The notes: generated from the sequence alone by a model not told the origin. 64,000 nucleotides of DNA from Streptomyces phaeoluteigriseus (GCF_001896135.2 NZ_MPOH02000011.1:169747-233746), one strand, 5' to 3'. Positions 24,608 through 34,452 are shown, counted from the stretch's first letter. Made by a program: numbers and translations.

Positions 24608-26799
24608 ATGAACTCACTCACTGTGCGCATGGCACGGAGCAGTGCCCGGCACCCCTGGCGGGCGATCGTCGGCTGGCTGGTGTTCGTGGCCCTGTGCCTG
24701 GGCGTCGGCGGCGCCGTCGGCACGAACAGCGCCCGGACCGCCGACTACCGGGTCGGCGAGGCCGGCCGCGCCGAGGCCATGGCCGCCGAGGGCCGGTTGG
24801 AGCGCAGATCCACCGAGCAGGTGCTGATCTCGGCCCGGTCCGGCGCCCTGGACGAGCGGGCCTCGGCGGCGGCCGTACGGGACCTCACCGCCCGCATGGA
24901 ACGGCTCCGGGACGTGGCGGACGTCGCCGCGCCCGTCCGTTCCGCCGACGGCCGGACCCTGCTGGTCGAGGTGGCGCTGAAGGGCGAGGAACGGGATGCC
25001 AAGGACAAGGTCGACGCGCTGACCGCGCAGACGGCCGCCGTCCAGAAGCTCCACCCCGGCCTGATCCTGGAGGAGACCGGAAGTCCCTCCATCAGCAAGG
25101 GGGTCGACGCCCAGCGGAGCGCCGACCTGGCCCTCTCCGAGAAGATCACGCTGCCGGTCACCCTGCTCACCCTGTTGGTCGTCTTCGGCTCGCTCACCAT
25201 GCCGCCGTACCGCTGCTCCTCGCGCTGTCCTCGATCGCGGCGGCCGTCGGCCTGTCGATGGTGGCCTCGCACCTCTCCCCCGACGCGGGCGTCGGCACCA
25301 ACGTCATCCTGATGATCGGCCTCGCCGTCGGCGTCGACTACACGCTCTTCCACCTGAAGCGGGAGCGCGAGGAGCGGGCCCGCGCCGGGGGCCGGCTGAG
25401 CGCCGAGGCGCTGGTGGAGCTGGCGGCGGCCACCTCGGGCCGGGCCGTCGTGGTCTCCGGACTCGCGGTCGTCGCCTCCACCGCCACCCTCTACCTGGCG
25501 TCGGACGTCATCTTCTCCTCCCTCGCCACCGGCACCGTCGTGGTCGTCCTGGTCGCCGTGGCCAGCTCCCTGACCGCGCTGCCCGCGCTGCTGACCGTGC
25601 TGGGCCGGCGCGCCGAGCGCCGAGCGGAGCGGCGGGCAGCGCGCGGAAAGCCTGCCCGGCGCACCCGTGCCACCGGCGGCGGCCGTCTCTGGACGGCGCT
25701 GCTGCGCCCCGCAGCCCGGCATCCGCTGGCCACCCTGTGCGTGTCCGTCCTCGCCCTGCTCGCGCTCGTCGTCCCGCTGGCCGGGCTGCACATCACCGAG
25801 ATGAGCCGCGACACGCACTCCCGCGACATCCCCGCGATGCGGGTGTACGACCGGCTCAACGACACGTTCCCCGAGCGGCGCGTCACCCACCAGGTCGTGG
25901 TCCGCGCCGACGCCTCCCGTGCCGCCCAGGTCACCGGCGCCCTGCGTGAGCTGGCCGAACGGGTCGACGCCGACCCGCTGTTCACCGGCACGTCACGGCT
26001 GCGCGGCTCGGCCGACCACCGCACCAGCACCCTCGACCTGAACGTGCCGCACCTCGGCGACTCCGACGAGGCCCACGCCTCCCTCGACCACCTGCGGGAC
26101 ACCTACCTGCCCGCCACGGTCGGCCGGGTCCCCGGCGCCGAGTACGGCGTGAGCGGCGACGTGGCCCGCTACGCCGACTATCCGGCCCACCAGAACGGCA
26201 AACTCCCGCTGGTGCTGGGGGCGTTGCTCCTGGTCACGTTCCTGATGACGCTCTACGCCTTCCGCTCGGTCGTCCTCGGCCTGATCGGCGTCGTGCTGAA
26301 CCTCCTGTCGGCGGCGGCCGCGCTCGGCCTGCTCGTCCTCGTCTTCCAGGGGACGTGGGCGCAGGGGCTTCTCGACTTCACCTCCACCGGGTCGATCGGC
26401 TCGCGCGTCCCGCTGTTCCTGTTCGTGATCCTGTTCGGTCTGTCCATGGACTACCAGGTGTTCGTGGTCAGCCGGATCCGCGAGGCCGTGCTCGACGGCA
26501 CCCCGACCCGGCAGGCGGTGCTCGACGGGATCCGCAGCTCGGCGAGCGTGGTGACCAGCGCGGCGGTCGTGATGACCACGGTGTTCGTGAGCTTCGTCTT
26601 CCTCCACATCATCGAGATGAAGCAGATCGGTTTCGTCCTCGCCGCCGCTGTCCTGCTGGACGCCTTCGTCGTACGGATCCTGGTCCTGCCGTCGGCGATG
26701 CTGCTGCTCGGCGAGCGCACCTGGTGGCCGGTACGGCCCGCGGCACCGGCCCCGCAGGACCGAACGGCCCCGGAGCGGGCGGCGGTCGACGTACGTTGA
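24608..26799 (+). pseudogene. MMPL-family (RND-type) membrane transporter, interrupted by one frameshift
   Basis: The two frames join into an exporter of about 730 residues with twelve helices and two large extracellular loops. The first helix (ARHPWRAIVGWLVFVAL) and first loop are in the frame from ATG 24608. At about 25200 the sequence reads CTCACCATGCCGCC, where LTMAAVPLLLALSSI is expected; adding one G restores the frame. The second frame carries IGLAVGVDYTLFHLKRERE and ILFGLSMDYQVFVVSRIRE, the paired MMPL motifs. First gene of an operon with a two-component system. Probably exports a lipid or toxic compound. Confidence 0.82.
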
Positions 26800-26804
26800 C
26801 CGGT

Positions 26805-28003
26805 ATGACCGCGCTGACCGGCCCCTCCGCCGACACCTTCTGGGCCACGTCCCTGCGCCGCTGGAACACGGTGTGCTGGGTGCTGTTCGCCGCGATGGCC
26901 TTCGGGATCGCCGCGATGGGCCGGCCCGGCGGGGAGATGTACGGGGCGCTCGGCCTGCTGGGCTGCGTGGTGCTCGGCTACGCGCTCATCGACCGCTTCC
27001 CCGGCAACCGGATCGTCCGCCCGCACGGCTATCTCGCCGTGCTGGCGCTCGCGCTGGGCGGGCTGGCGTACCTGCGCACCAGCTACGCGGCGCTGTTCAT
27101 GGTGACGCTGCCGCACTACTGGATGTTCGGGCGCACCCCGAGGATCTCCATGGGGTTCCTCGGGCTCGCCACCTTCACGACGCTGCTGGGCAGTTGGCTC
27201 CAGCTGGGCTGGTCGGCGGAGTTCCTCGGCGAGACGGCCGTGTCCACCCTGATCGTCGTCGCGGTCGGGGTGCTGATCGGTCTGTGGGCGCACTCGGTGG
27301 TCGAGCAGAGCACCGAACGAGCCCGGCTGATCGACGAGTTGGAGCAGGCGCAGGCCCAGTTGTCGCCGCGCACCAGCGGCAGGGCGCGGCCGACGAACGG
27401 GAGCGCCTGGCGCGGGAGATCCACGACACCCTCGCACAGGGCTTCGCGTCGATCGTGGTCCTCGCGGAGGCGGCGCGGGCGGGGCTGGCGGACGATCCGG
27501 GGCGCAGCGCCCAGCAGTTGCGGTCGATCGAGTCGACGGCCCGCGAGAACCTCGCGGAGGCCCGGGAGCTGGTGGGCTCGGGCGGGAGTCCGGGGCAGGT
27601 GGCGGCGGGGTCGGTGGCCAGTACGCTGCGCCGGGTGCTGGACCGGTTCGCCGAGGACACCGGGCTCACCGTGGCCGCCGATCTGGCGGACCCCGAGTGC
27701 GACCAGCAGACCCGGATCGCGCTGCTGCGCTGCACGCAGGAGTCGCTGGCCAACGTGCGCAAGCACGCCCGTGCCTCCACGGTCGGGGTGGTCCTGGCGC
27801 GGCTGCCGTACGGGGTGGAGCTGGAGATCACCGACGACGGCGCCGGGTTCGTGGTGGAGGAGTCCAACGGGTTCGGTCTGGACGGGATGCGCAAGCGGCT
27901 GGCGGAGCTGGGCGGGCGACTGACCGTCACCAGCTCCGTCGGCGACGGGACGAGGATCCTGGCGACGGTCCCCCTCGCCGGGGGCACGGAGGGGACGGCA
28001 TGA
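26805..28003 (+). pseudogene. Sensor histidine kinase (NarL/DesK type), interrupted by one frameshift
   Basis: About 400 residues once repaired. Six hydrophobic helices occupy the first 165 residues, ending in the coiled linker TERARLIDELEQAQAQL. After the break at about 27366 (TCGCCGCGC, one G missing), the second frame reads RERLAREIHDTLAQGFASIVV, the HisKA_3 phosphoacceptor motif. It ends with the ATPase boxes LANVRKHARAS, ITDDGAGF and GFGLDGMRKRL. Starts 5 bases after the MMPL gene and overlaps the regulator by ATGA. The signal is unknown. Confidence 0.82.
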
Positions 28004-28638
28004 ACGAGGCGGGACTGCGGGTGGTCGTGGTCGACGACCACACGGTGATGCGGGCGGGAGTGATCGCGCTGCTGGCCGGTGAGCACGGCATCGAGATCGT
28101 CGGCGAGGCGGGCGACGGGCGGGCCGCCCTCTCCCTCGTCGAGCGGTACGACCCGGACGTGGCCCTCGTCGACCTGCGGATGCCGGTGCTGGACGGGGTG
28201 GCGACCACCACCGAGATCGTCGCCCGGTATCCGCGCACCAAGGTGCTGATCCTGACGACGTACGACACCGACGCGGAGATCGAGCGCGGGGTGGAGGCCG
28301 GAGCCATCGGCTACCTGCTGAAGGACACCACGCGCGAGCAGCTCGTCGACGCGATCCGGGCGGCCGCGCGCGGTGAGACGGTGCTGGCGCCGCGGGTGGC
28401 GGAGAAGCTGGTCGCCCGGCTGCGGCGCCCCGTGCACGACCCGCTGACCGCGCGGGAGAGCGAGGTGCTCAACGCGGTGGCCGACGGGCTCACCAACGCC
28501 GAGATCGGCCGCCGCCTGGTCATCACGGAGGCCACCGTCAAGACGCATCTGCTGCGGCTGTTCGCCAAGCTGGACGTCAACGACCGGACCCGCGCGGTGG
28601 TGGTGGCGCTGGACCGGGGGCTGCTGCGACGGCCGTAG
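28000..28638 (+). CDS. LuxR/NarL-family response regulator
   Basis: 212 residues. Receiver domain with acidic pair DDH near the N-terminus, phosphoacceptor Asp in VALVDLRMP (about D54) and conserved Lys in YLLKDTTREQL. LuxR-type helix-turn-helix at the C-terminus: LTARESEVLNAVADGLTNAEIGRRLVITEATVKTHLLRLF. Its ATG overlaps the kinase stop, so the two are translationally coupled. It probably controls the MMPL exporter operon it belongs to. Confidence 0.95.
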   Translation: MNEAGLRVVVVDDHTVMRAGVIALLAGEHGIEIVGEAGDGRAALSLVERYDPDVALVDLRMPVLDGVATTTEIVARYPRTKVLILTTYDTDAEIERGVEAGAIGYLLKDTTREQLVDAIRAAARGETVLAPRVAEKLVARLRRPVHDPLTARESEVLNAVADGLTNAEIGRRLVITEATVKTHLLRLFAKLDVNDRTRAVVVALDRGLLRRP

Positions 28639-28884
28639 CAGCAGCGCCCTCCCGGCAGGTGGGTCAGGGCCTGCGGCCCACGTCTGCGTGGCGGGCCGGC
28701 GAGAGCCGGGTCCTGTTCCGGCTCGGGGCGCCGCAGCGGGACGGGGGCCACGCCCGCTTCGACCGGGTCGGGGCCATCGAAGCAGGCCTCGAAGCGGTCG
28801 ATCCGGTCGAGAGGGCCCGGGAAGCAGGGGGGACGGCACCGGCCGTTGCAGGCGGCCTGGGCCTGTTCGCGGCGCTGACCGCGG
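28639..28884. other. Intergenic region between convergent genes
   Basis: About 250 bases with coding-like composition but no supportable gene; frames on both strands give Pro/Arg-rich translations. It may be decayed coding sequence. Confidence 0.35.
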
Positions 28885-28913
28885 CGCCCCCGCGAGCGCG
28901 GCTCGCGGGGGCG
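28885..28913. terminator. Terminator between convergent genes
   Basis: CGCCCCCGCGAGC (28885-28897) pairs with GCTCGCGGGGGCG (28901-28913), a 13-bp stem with 3-nt loop, 21 bases past the DsbA-like stop. Confidence 0.75.
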
Positions 28914-28934
28914 TTCACTCCGGTGGGCCCGGGT

Positions 28935-29579
28935 CTACAGGTTGCTGAAGTCGGGGCCCTTGGTGCGGGTCCGCTTGATCTCGTAGAAGCCGGGCACCGA
29001 GGCGACCGCGAGGGTGCCGTCCCACAGCCGCGCGGCGTCCTCGCCCTTGGGGGCGGGGGTGACGACGGGGCCGAAGAAGGCGATCTGCTCGCCGTCGGCG
29101 CCGGGCACGGCGATGACCGGGGTGCCGACCTCCTGGCCGACCTTGTCGATGCCCTCCTTGTGGGAGGCGCGCAGCTCGGCCTCGAACTCGAAGTTCTCCT
29201 GCTCGGCGTACTCGATGAGGTCGGCGGGGAGTCCGGCGTCCTCGAGAGCGCCGGCGATGGCCTCCAGGGTCGGGCCCTCGCCGTTGTTGTGGAAGCGGGT
29301 GCCGAGCGCGGTGTAGAGCGGGCCGAGGACCTCGGCGCCGTGCTTCTGCCAGGCGGCGGTCACCACCCGGACGGGCTTCCAGGCCTTGGTGGCGAGCATC
29401 TCCCGGTACTCCTCGGGCAGCTCGTCGAGCTTGTCCTCGTTGAGCACGGCCAGGCTCATCACATGCCACCGCACCTCGATGTCACGGACCTTCTCCACTT
29501 CCAGCACCCAGCGGGAGGTCATCCAGGCCCAGGGGCACAGCGGATCGAACCAGAAGTCGACGGGGGTCTTCTGCGACAT
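28935..29579 (-). CDS. DsbA-family / mycothiol-dependent nitroreductase-like protein
   Basis: 214 residues, thioredoxin-fold. The N-terminal FDPLCPWAWMTSRWV has the Cys-Pro-Trp of the DsbA active site but Ala in place of the second cysteine. That matches the Rv2466c (mycoredoxin-2, mycothiol-dependent nitroreductase) group of actinobacteria. Other landmarks: FHNNGEGPTLEAIAGALE and EVGTPVIAVPG with the cis-proline. Likely reduces electrophiles or disulfides with mycothiol in the cytoplasm. Divergent from pepN copy 1; a GGAG lies upstream of ATG. Confidence 0.88.
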   Translation of the reverse strand: MSQKTPVDFWFDPLCPWAWMTSRWVLEVEKVRDIEVRWHVMSLAVLNEDKLDELPEEYREMLATKAWKPVRVVTAAWQKHGAEVLGPLYTALGTRFHNNGEGPTLEAIAGALEDAGLPADLIEYAEQENFEFEAELRASHKEGIDKVGQEVGTPVIAVPGADGEQIAFFGPVVTPAPKGEDAARLWDGTLAVASVPGFYEIKRTRTKGPDFSNL

Positions 29580-29738
29580 GTCTCTCCTCAGGAGGAACGC
29601 TTTTCCTGGTGAACGCCACGGCCCGCGCCGCGCATTCCCCGCTGACGGGCGTCAGGTGCGCGTGGCAGGATCGGTGCTGTCCACAGCCCCTGCGCAGGCA
29701 CACCGCCGTGGCGCAGACACATCGAGGGAGTACCGCCC

Positions 29739-32381
29739 GTGCCCGGTGAGAACCTGTCCCGTGACGAGGCCCGGGAACGGGCCGCCCTGCTGTCCGTCGA
29801 CGGGTACGACGTGTCCCTCGACGTGCGCTCCGCGATCGGCGACGCGAGCGACGGCGGAGGCGGGCAGGGAGACGGAGAGGTGAGCGGCGGCGCGGGCAGC
29901 GAGGGGACCGGCGGGCCGCGCACCTTCCGCTCGGTCACCACGATCCGGTTCCGCTGCAACGAGCCCGGCGCGTCCAGCTTCGCGGACCTGATCGCGCCGA
30001 GCGTGACGGCCGTCTCCCTCAACGGCCGCGACCTCGACCCGGGCGAGGTCTTCGACGGCTCCCGGATCCGGCTCGACGACCTCGCCGCCGAGAACGAGCT
30101 GGTCGTCGACGCCCGGTGCGCCTACTCGCGCACCGGCGAGGGCCTGCACCGCTTCGTCGACCCCGAGGACGGCGAGGTCTACCTGTACACCCAGTACGAG
30201 CCGGCCGACTCGCGCCGCGTCTTCGCCAACTTCGAGCAGCCCGACCTCAAGGCGCCGTTCCGCTTCGAGGTGCGTGCGCCCGAGGAGTGGGTGGTGTGGA
30301 GCAACGGCACCGGCGAGCGCGCGGACGGCGTGTGGCGGTTCGCGGAGACGAGGCCCATCTCGACGTACATCACCTGTGTGGTGGCGGGCCCCTACCACTA
30401 CGTGACGGACTCCTACACGCGCGAGCTGGCGGACGGTACGACGCTGGAGATCCCGCTCGGCGCCCTGTGCCGCAGGGGGCTCGCGCCCTACTTCGACTCC
30501 GACGACGTCTTCCTCGTCACCAAGCAGGGCCTGGACTTCTTCCACGACCACTTCGACTACCCGTACCCCTTCGGGAAGTACGACCAGGCGTTCGTGCCCG
30601 AGTACAACCTGGGGGCGATGGAGAACCCGGGCCTGGTGACCTTCCGCGAGGAGTACATCTTCCGGGGCAAGGTGACGCAGGCGTCGTACGAGGCGCGGGC
30701 CAACGTCATCCTGCACGAGATGGCCCACATGTGGTTCGGTGACCTGGTCACCATGGAGTGGTGGGACGACCTGTGGCTGAAGGAGTCCTTCGCGGACTTC
30801 ATGGGCTCCTTCTCGCTGGTCGGCGCGACCCGCTTCACCGACGGCTGGATCACCTTCGCCAACCGCCGCAAGGCCTGGGCCTACCGGGCCGACCAGCTGC
30901 CCTCCACCCACCCGGTCACCGCCGACATCCGCGACCTCCAGGACGCCAAGCTCAACTTCGACGGCATCACCTACGCCAAGGGCGCCTCGGTGCTGAAGCA
31001 ACTGGTCGCGTACGTCGGACAGGACGCGTTCCTGGAGGGCGCCCGCCGCTACTTCAAGCGGCACGCCTACGGCAACACCCGCCTGGGCGACCTGCTGTCG
31101 GTGCTCGGCGAGACCAGCGGGCGGGACATGGCCGTATGGGCGCGGTCCTGGCTCCAGACGGCCGGGGTGAACTCGCTGACCCCGCAGGTGCTGCTGGACG
31201 CCGAGGGCCGGGTCGACGAGCTGGCGGTGCTCCAGGAGGCCGCGGAATCGCACCCGGAGCTGCGGCCGCACCGGGTGGCCATCGGCCTGTACCGGCGGGT
31301 GGACGGGCGTCTCGTGCGGTACGCGCGCGCCGAGGCGGACGTCGAGGGGCCGCGGACGGTCGTGGCGGAGCTGGCCGGCGCGGAGGCGCCGGAGCTGGTC
31401 CTGGTCAACGACGAGGACCTGACGTACTGCAAGATCCGGTTCGACGAGACCTCACTGGCGGCCCTCAGGGAGTCCCTGGGGGACATCACCGATCCGCTGG
31501 CCCGCGCGCTGTGCTGGTCGGCGCTGTGGAACATGACGCGGGACGCGCTGCTGCCCGCGCGGGACTTCGTGGAGCTGGTGTTGCGGTTCGCGGGGCGCGA
31601 GAGCGACATCGGCGTGCTCCAGATGCTGCACGCGTGGGCGGACTCGGCGCTGGTGCACTACGCGGCGCCCGACTGGCGGCCGGTCGGCGAGCGGCTGCTC
31701 GCGGAGGGCGCTCTGGCGGAGCTGCGGTCGGCGGAGCCGGGCAGCGAGCACCAGCTGGCGTGGGCGCGGTTCTTCGCCTCGGCGGCGTCCGGCCCGGCCG
31801 ACCTCGACCTGCTCCGGGGACTGCTGGAGGGCTCGGCGAAGGTCGACGGCCTGGAGGTGGACCAGGAGCTGCGCTGGGCGTTCCTGGAGCCGCTGGCCGC
31901 GCACGGCCGCGCCGACGAGGACCTCCTGGCGGCGGAGCTGGCCCGTGACGACACCGCGTCGGGCAAGCGGCACCAGGTGCGCTGTCTCGCCGCCCGTCCG
32001 TCGGCGGAGGTCAAGGCGCAGGCCTGGGTGCAGCTCGTCGCGTCGGACGCGCTGTCCAACGCGCTGGTCGAGGCGACCATCGCGGGCTTCCAGCAGTCCT
32101 CGCAGCGCGAGCTGCTCGCCCCGTACGCGGAGAAGTACTTCGCGGTGATCGGGCGGATCTGGGAGCAGCGGTCCATCCAGATCGCGATGAACGTGGTCAA
32201 GGGCCTGTTCCCGGCGCTGCTGGACTCCCCGGAGACGCTGGCGGCGACGGACGCGTGGCTCGCCGCGCACGAGTCGGCGCCGCCGGCCCTGCGCAGGCTG
32301 GTGCTGGAGGCGCGGGACGACCTGGCGCGGGGGCTGCGCGGACAGGCCTGCGACGCGGCGGGCGGGGTCGGCACGGACTGA
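29739..32381 (+). CDS. pepN: Aminopeptidase N (M1 family), copy 1
   Basis: Zinc metallopeptidase that removes N-terminal residues from peptides; 880 residues, normal for actinobacterial PepN. The exopeptidase motif GAMEN is at about 292-296, the zinc site HEMAHMWFGDLVTMEWWDDLWLKE begins at about H326, and the C-terminal ERAP-like helical domain follows. GTG start (M-PGENLSRDEARERA). The first domain carries a Gly/Ser/Glu-rich insertion at about 35-60. A paralogue lies at 45844-48447 on the other strand. Confidence 0.95.
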   Translation: MPGENLSRDEARERAALLSVDGYDVSLDVRSAIGDASDGGGGQGDGEVSGGAGSEGTGGPRTFRSVTTIRFRCNEPGASSFADLIAPSVTAVSLNGRDLDPGEVFDGSRIRLDDLAAENELVVDARCAYSRTGEGLHRFVDPEDGEVYLYTQYEPADSRRVFANFEQPDLKAPFRFEVRAPEEWVVWSNGTGERADGVWRFAETRPISTYITCVVAGPYHYVTDSYTRELADGTTLEIPLGALCRRGLAPYFDSDDVFLVTKQGLDFFHDHFDYPYPFGKYDQAFVPEYNLGAMENPGLVTFREEYIFRGKVTQASYEARANVILHEMAHMWFGDLVTMEWWDDLWLKESFADFMGSFSLVGATRFTDGWITFANRRKAWAYRADQLPSTHPVTADIRDLQDAKLNFDGITYAKGASVLKQLVAYVGQDAFLEGARRYFKRHAYGNTRLGDLLSVLGETSGRDMAVWARSWLQTAGVNSLTPQVLLDAEGRVDELAVLQEAAESHPELRPHRVAIGLYRRVDGRLVRYARAEADVEGPRTVVAELAGAEAPELVLVNDEDLTYCKIRFDETSLAALRESLGDITDPLARALCWSALWNMTRDALLPARDFVELVLRFAGRESDIGVLQMLHAWADSALVHYAAPDWRPVGERLLAEGALAELRSAEPGSEHQLAWARFFASAASGPADLDLLRGLLEGSAKVDGLEVDQELRWAFLEPLAAHGRADEDLLAAELARDDTASGKRHQVRCLAARPSAEVKAQAWVQLVASDALSNALVEATIAGFQQSSQRELLAPYAEKYFAVIGRIWEQRSIQIAMNVVKGLFPALLDSPETLAATDAWLAAHESAPPALRRLVLEARDDLARGLRGQACDAAGGVGTD

Positions 32382-32382
32382 T

Positions 32383-32690
32383 CCGACCCGACCTGGACCG
32401 ACCCGGCACCGACCCGGCACCGACAGGGGACCGGCACGGCACGGGTCCGACCCGACAGAGGACCAACCCGGCATGGTCGGATCCCGGTCCGGACTGATCC
32501 TGGTCCGGACTGATCCCGGTCCGGCCTGGGACCGACCCGATACGGACTGATCCCGGCCCGGCCCGGCACGGGACCGACCCGACACGGGACCGACCCGACA
32601 CGGACTGATCCCGGTCGGCCCGGACTGATCCACCACGGGACCGACCCGGCCGGCGGCCGCTGATCCCGACCGGCACCGCCCGACCTTTGG
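32383..32690. repeat. Degenerate tandem repeats after pepN copy 1
   Basis: About 300 bases are built from two interleaved units: GGGACCGACCCGACAC (16 bases, three or more copies) and GGACTGATCCCGGTCC (several copies). Copies differ by small changes. No gene is supportable here. Confidence 0.75.
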
Positions 32691-32717
32691 CCTGAGATCC
32701 GGCGGACGGTGACCGTT

Positions 32718-32729
32718 ACGGAATTCCGT
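32718..32729. promoter_or_regulatory. 12-bp palindrome ACGGAATTCCGT
   Basis: Perfect palindrome 160 bases upstream of the AbiEi-like gene; flanking TT/AA extends it imperfectly. Possible operator. Confidence 0.3.
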
Positions 32730-32742
32730 CAATCCGACCCGT

Positions 32743-32777
32743 AACCCCTGGCTCCCACCGAATGGACCAGGGGTTTT
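32743..32777 (+). terminator. pepN copy 1 terminator
   Basis: AACCCCTGG (32743-32751) pairs with CCAGGGGTT (32767-32775), followed by TT. It lies beyond the repeat tract. Confidence 0.65.
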
Positions 32778-32843
32778 CGGCGCCTACTCGGCACCCGAAC
32801 ACCCGTCCTTTAGGACGAGCTTGTCCGGATTTGTCGACGGGCG

Positions 32844-32859
32844 TGTAACAGCGGTTACA
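32844..32859. promoter_or_regulatory. Palindromic operator TGTAAC-N4-GTTACA
   Basis: TGTAAC-AGCG-GTTACA is a perfect 6+6 dyad 30-46 bases before the AbiEi-like start, well placed for a repressor site. Confidence 0.5.
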
Positions 32860-32889
32860 GGTGGGACCAGAGACGGGAACCTCCGGGAC

Positions 32890-33939
32890 ATGAACCACAA
32901 CACCCCCCTCCCCCAGGCCTCCGCCCGCCCCCTGCGTCACCTCTCGGAGGCGCAGCGGCGGGTACTGACCACGGCCCAGCTCCGCTCGCACGGCGTGTCC
33001 CCGGCCGAGCTGACCGAGCGGTGCCGGTCCGGCGGCCCCTGGCAGCAGCTCCTGCCGGGCGTGTACCTGCTCCACCCGGGGGCGCCGACCAGCGAGGAGC
33101 GGCTGCACGCGGTGCTGCTGTACGCGGCCCGCGAGGTGACGGCCCCCGGGGTGCCCGCCCAGCCGGAGCCGGGGCAGCCGCACCGGCCCGTGTACCGCGA
33201 GGCGATGATCACTGGGCTGGCGGCGCTGACCCTGCACGGCTTCACCTCGGCGCCGCCGCTGCTCTCCCTGGACCGCATCGACGTCCTGGTGCCCCGGCTG
33301 CGCCGGCTGCGCTCGACGGGCTGCGCGCACGTCCTGCGCGCCGCGTCCCTGCCGGCCCCGGAGGAGGCCACGGGAGTTCCGGTGGCGCCGGTGCCGCGCG
33401 CCCTTGCGGATGCGGTGTCCCAGATGACGGACGCGGGGGCGGTACGGCGGCTGCTGTCGGAGGCGGTGCGCGGCGGGCACTGCGAACCGGCGGCGGTGGT
33501 ATGGGAGTTGAACAACGCCAAGTTGCTGAGCCGGCCGCACGTGGTGGACGCGGTGGACTCGCTGCTGGCCGAGGGGCGGGCGATCGCCGAGGACCGCCTC
33601 CACACGATGGTGCGCGAGTTCGGCCTGCCGGACCCGGTGTGGAACGTGGACCTGCGGCTGCCGGGCGGGCCGCACCTCGGGGGTCTGGACGCGTACTGGC
33701 CGGAGCAGGCGGTGGCGCTGGAGCTGGACACGCGGGCCCCGCGTCAGGACGAGGACGCGCTCTGGTCGGAGTACGCCCGCAAGCGGGAACATCTGGAGCG
33801 GCTGGGTATCACGGTCGTGCACATCACGCCGAGGAAGCTCCGGGACGGGATGGAGCAACAGGCGGCGGTGGTGCGGACGGCGCTGATGGCGTCGGGGGAC
33901 CGCGATCCGGCGGCGTATGTCGTGGTGCTGCCCCGGTAG
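32890..33939 (+). CDS. AbiEi-antitoxin-like / DUF559-like protein
   Basis: 349 residues. The N-terminus (RRVLTTAQLRSHGVSPAELTERCRSGGPWQQLLPGVYLLHPG) is the winged-helix domain of AbiEi-type antitoxins and related regulators. The C-terminus (EFGLPDPVWNVDLR...GLDAYWPEQAVALELD...RKREHLERLGITVVHITP) resembles the DUF559/Vsr-like endonuclease fold, with candidate acidic residues D and E. From memory, such fusions are common in streptomycetes; function is unknown and no toxin gene is adjacent. ATG 32890 is preferred over an upstream frame extension. Confidence 0.75.
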   Translation: MNHNTPLPQASARPLRHLSEAQRRVLTTAQLRSHGVSPAELTERCRSGGPWQQLLPGVYLLHPGAPTSEERLHAVLLYAAREVTAPGVPAQPEPGQPHRPVYREAMITGLAALTLHGFTSAPPLLSLDRIDVLVPRLRRLRSTGCAHVLRAASLPAPEEATGVPVAPVPRALADAVSQMTDAGAVRRLLSEAVRGGHCEPAAVVWELNNAKLLSRPHVVDAVDSLLAEGRAIAEDRLHTMVREFGLPDPVWNVDLRLPGGPHLGGLDAYWPEQAVALELDTRAPRQDEDALWSEYARKREHLERLGITVVHITPRKLRDGMEQQAAVVRTALMASGDRDPAAYVVVLPR

Positions 33940-33967
33940 TGACGGACCGGGCGGTACCAGGAGGGGA

Positions 33968-34006
33968 GAGGAGGGGCCGTCGGGTGTGACGCGGCGGCCC
34001 CTCCTC
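33968..34006. terminator. Bidirectional terminator
   Basis: GAGGAGGGGCCG (33968-33979) pairs with CGGCCCCTCCTC (33995-34006) between two convergent stops (33939 and 34023). Confidence 0.8.
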
Positions 34007-34022
34007 GTGTCATCGTCGGGGC

Positions 34023-34376
34023 TCAGGTCACACGCAGGGGGCAGCCGGTGCCGACGCGGTCGGTGAGTTCGGCGCGCAGGGCCGCGAGTTCGGCCATGCG
34101 GGCGTCGACGACGCGGATCTTCTCCTCGAACAGCTCGGAGAGCGCGGCGGCGGAGTCGGGGGCCTCGCGCAGTTCCGCGCCGTGCCGGGCGATCTCGGCG
34201 AGGGAGAAGCCGAGGGCCTGCGCGGTGCGGACGTAGGCCAGCCACTCGGCCGTCTCGGGAGCGAAGTCGCGGTAGCCGTTGGCCAGTCTGCGGACCTCGA
34301 CGAGGCCGACCTTCTCGTAGAAGCGGATGGTGTCCCTGGACAGGCCCGTGCGGGCGGAAAGCTCCCCGATGCGCAT
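34023..34376 (-). CDS. MerR-family transcriptional regulator
   Basis: 117 residues. Start MRIGELSARTGLSRDTIRFYEKVGLVEVRRLANGYRDFA is the canonical MerR winged helix, followed by a dimerisation coiled coil (SELFEEKIRVVDARMAELAALRAEL) and a C-terminal TGCPL. Only one cysteine is visible, so it is not a classic metal sensor. Divergent from a small membrane protein whose promoter has the long spacer of MerR targets. Confidence 0.9.
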   Translation of the reverse strand: MRIGELSARTGLSRDTIRFYEKVGLVEVRRLANGYRDFAPETAEWLAYVRTAQALGFSLAEIARHGAELREAPDSAAALSELFEEKIRVVDARMAELAALRAELTDRVGTGCPLRVT

Positions 34377-34413
34377 GCGAACTCGGCTCCAACGGCTCTG
34401 ATGACGCGGGCAC

Positions 34414-34445
34414 TTGACCTTGGAGCGTAGTCCACCCTTTAGCGT
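34414..34445 (+). promoter_or_regulatory. MerR-type promoter with 20-base spacer
   Basis: TTGACC (34414-34419), a 20-base spacer and TAGCGT (34440-34445). The spacer holds the dyad TGGA-N6-TCCA (34421-34434). The over-long spacer with a central dyad is the hallmark of MerR-activated promoters. It predicts a start at about 34452-34453, on the ATG of the divergent gene. Confidence 0.65.
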
Positions 34446-34452
34446 CCGGCCC

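Noticed and set aside
28659..28918. Possible small gene between the response regulator and the DsbA-like gene
   Set aside because: Both strands give Pro/Arg/Ala-rich translations with no conserved motif; not supportable.
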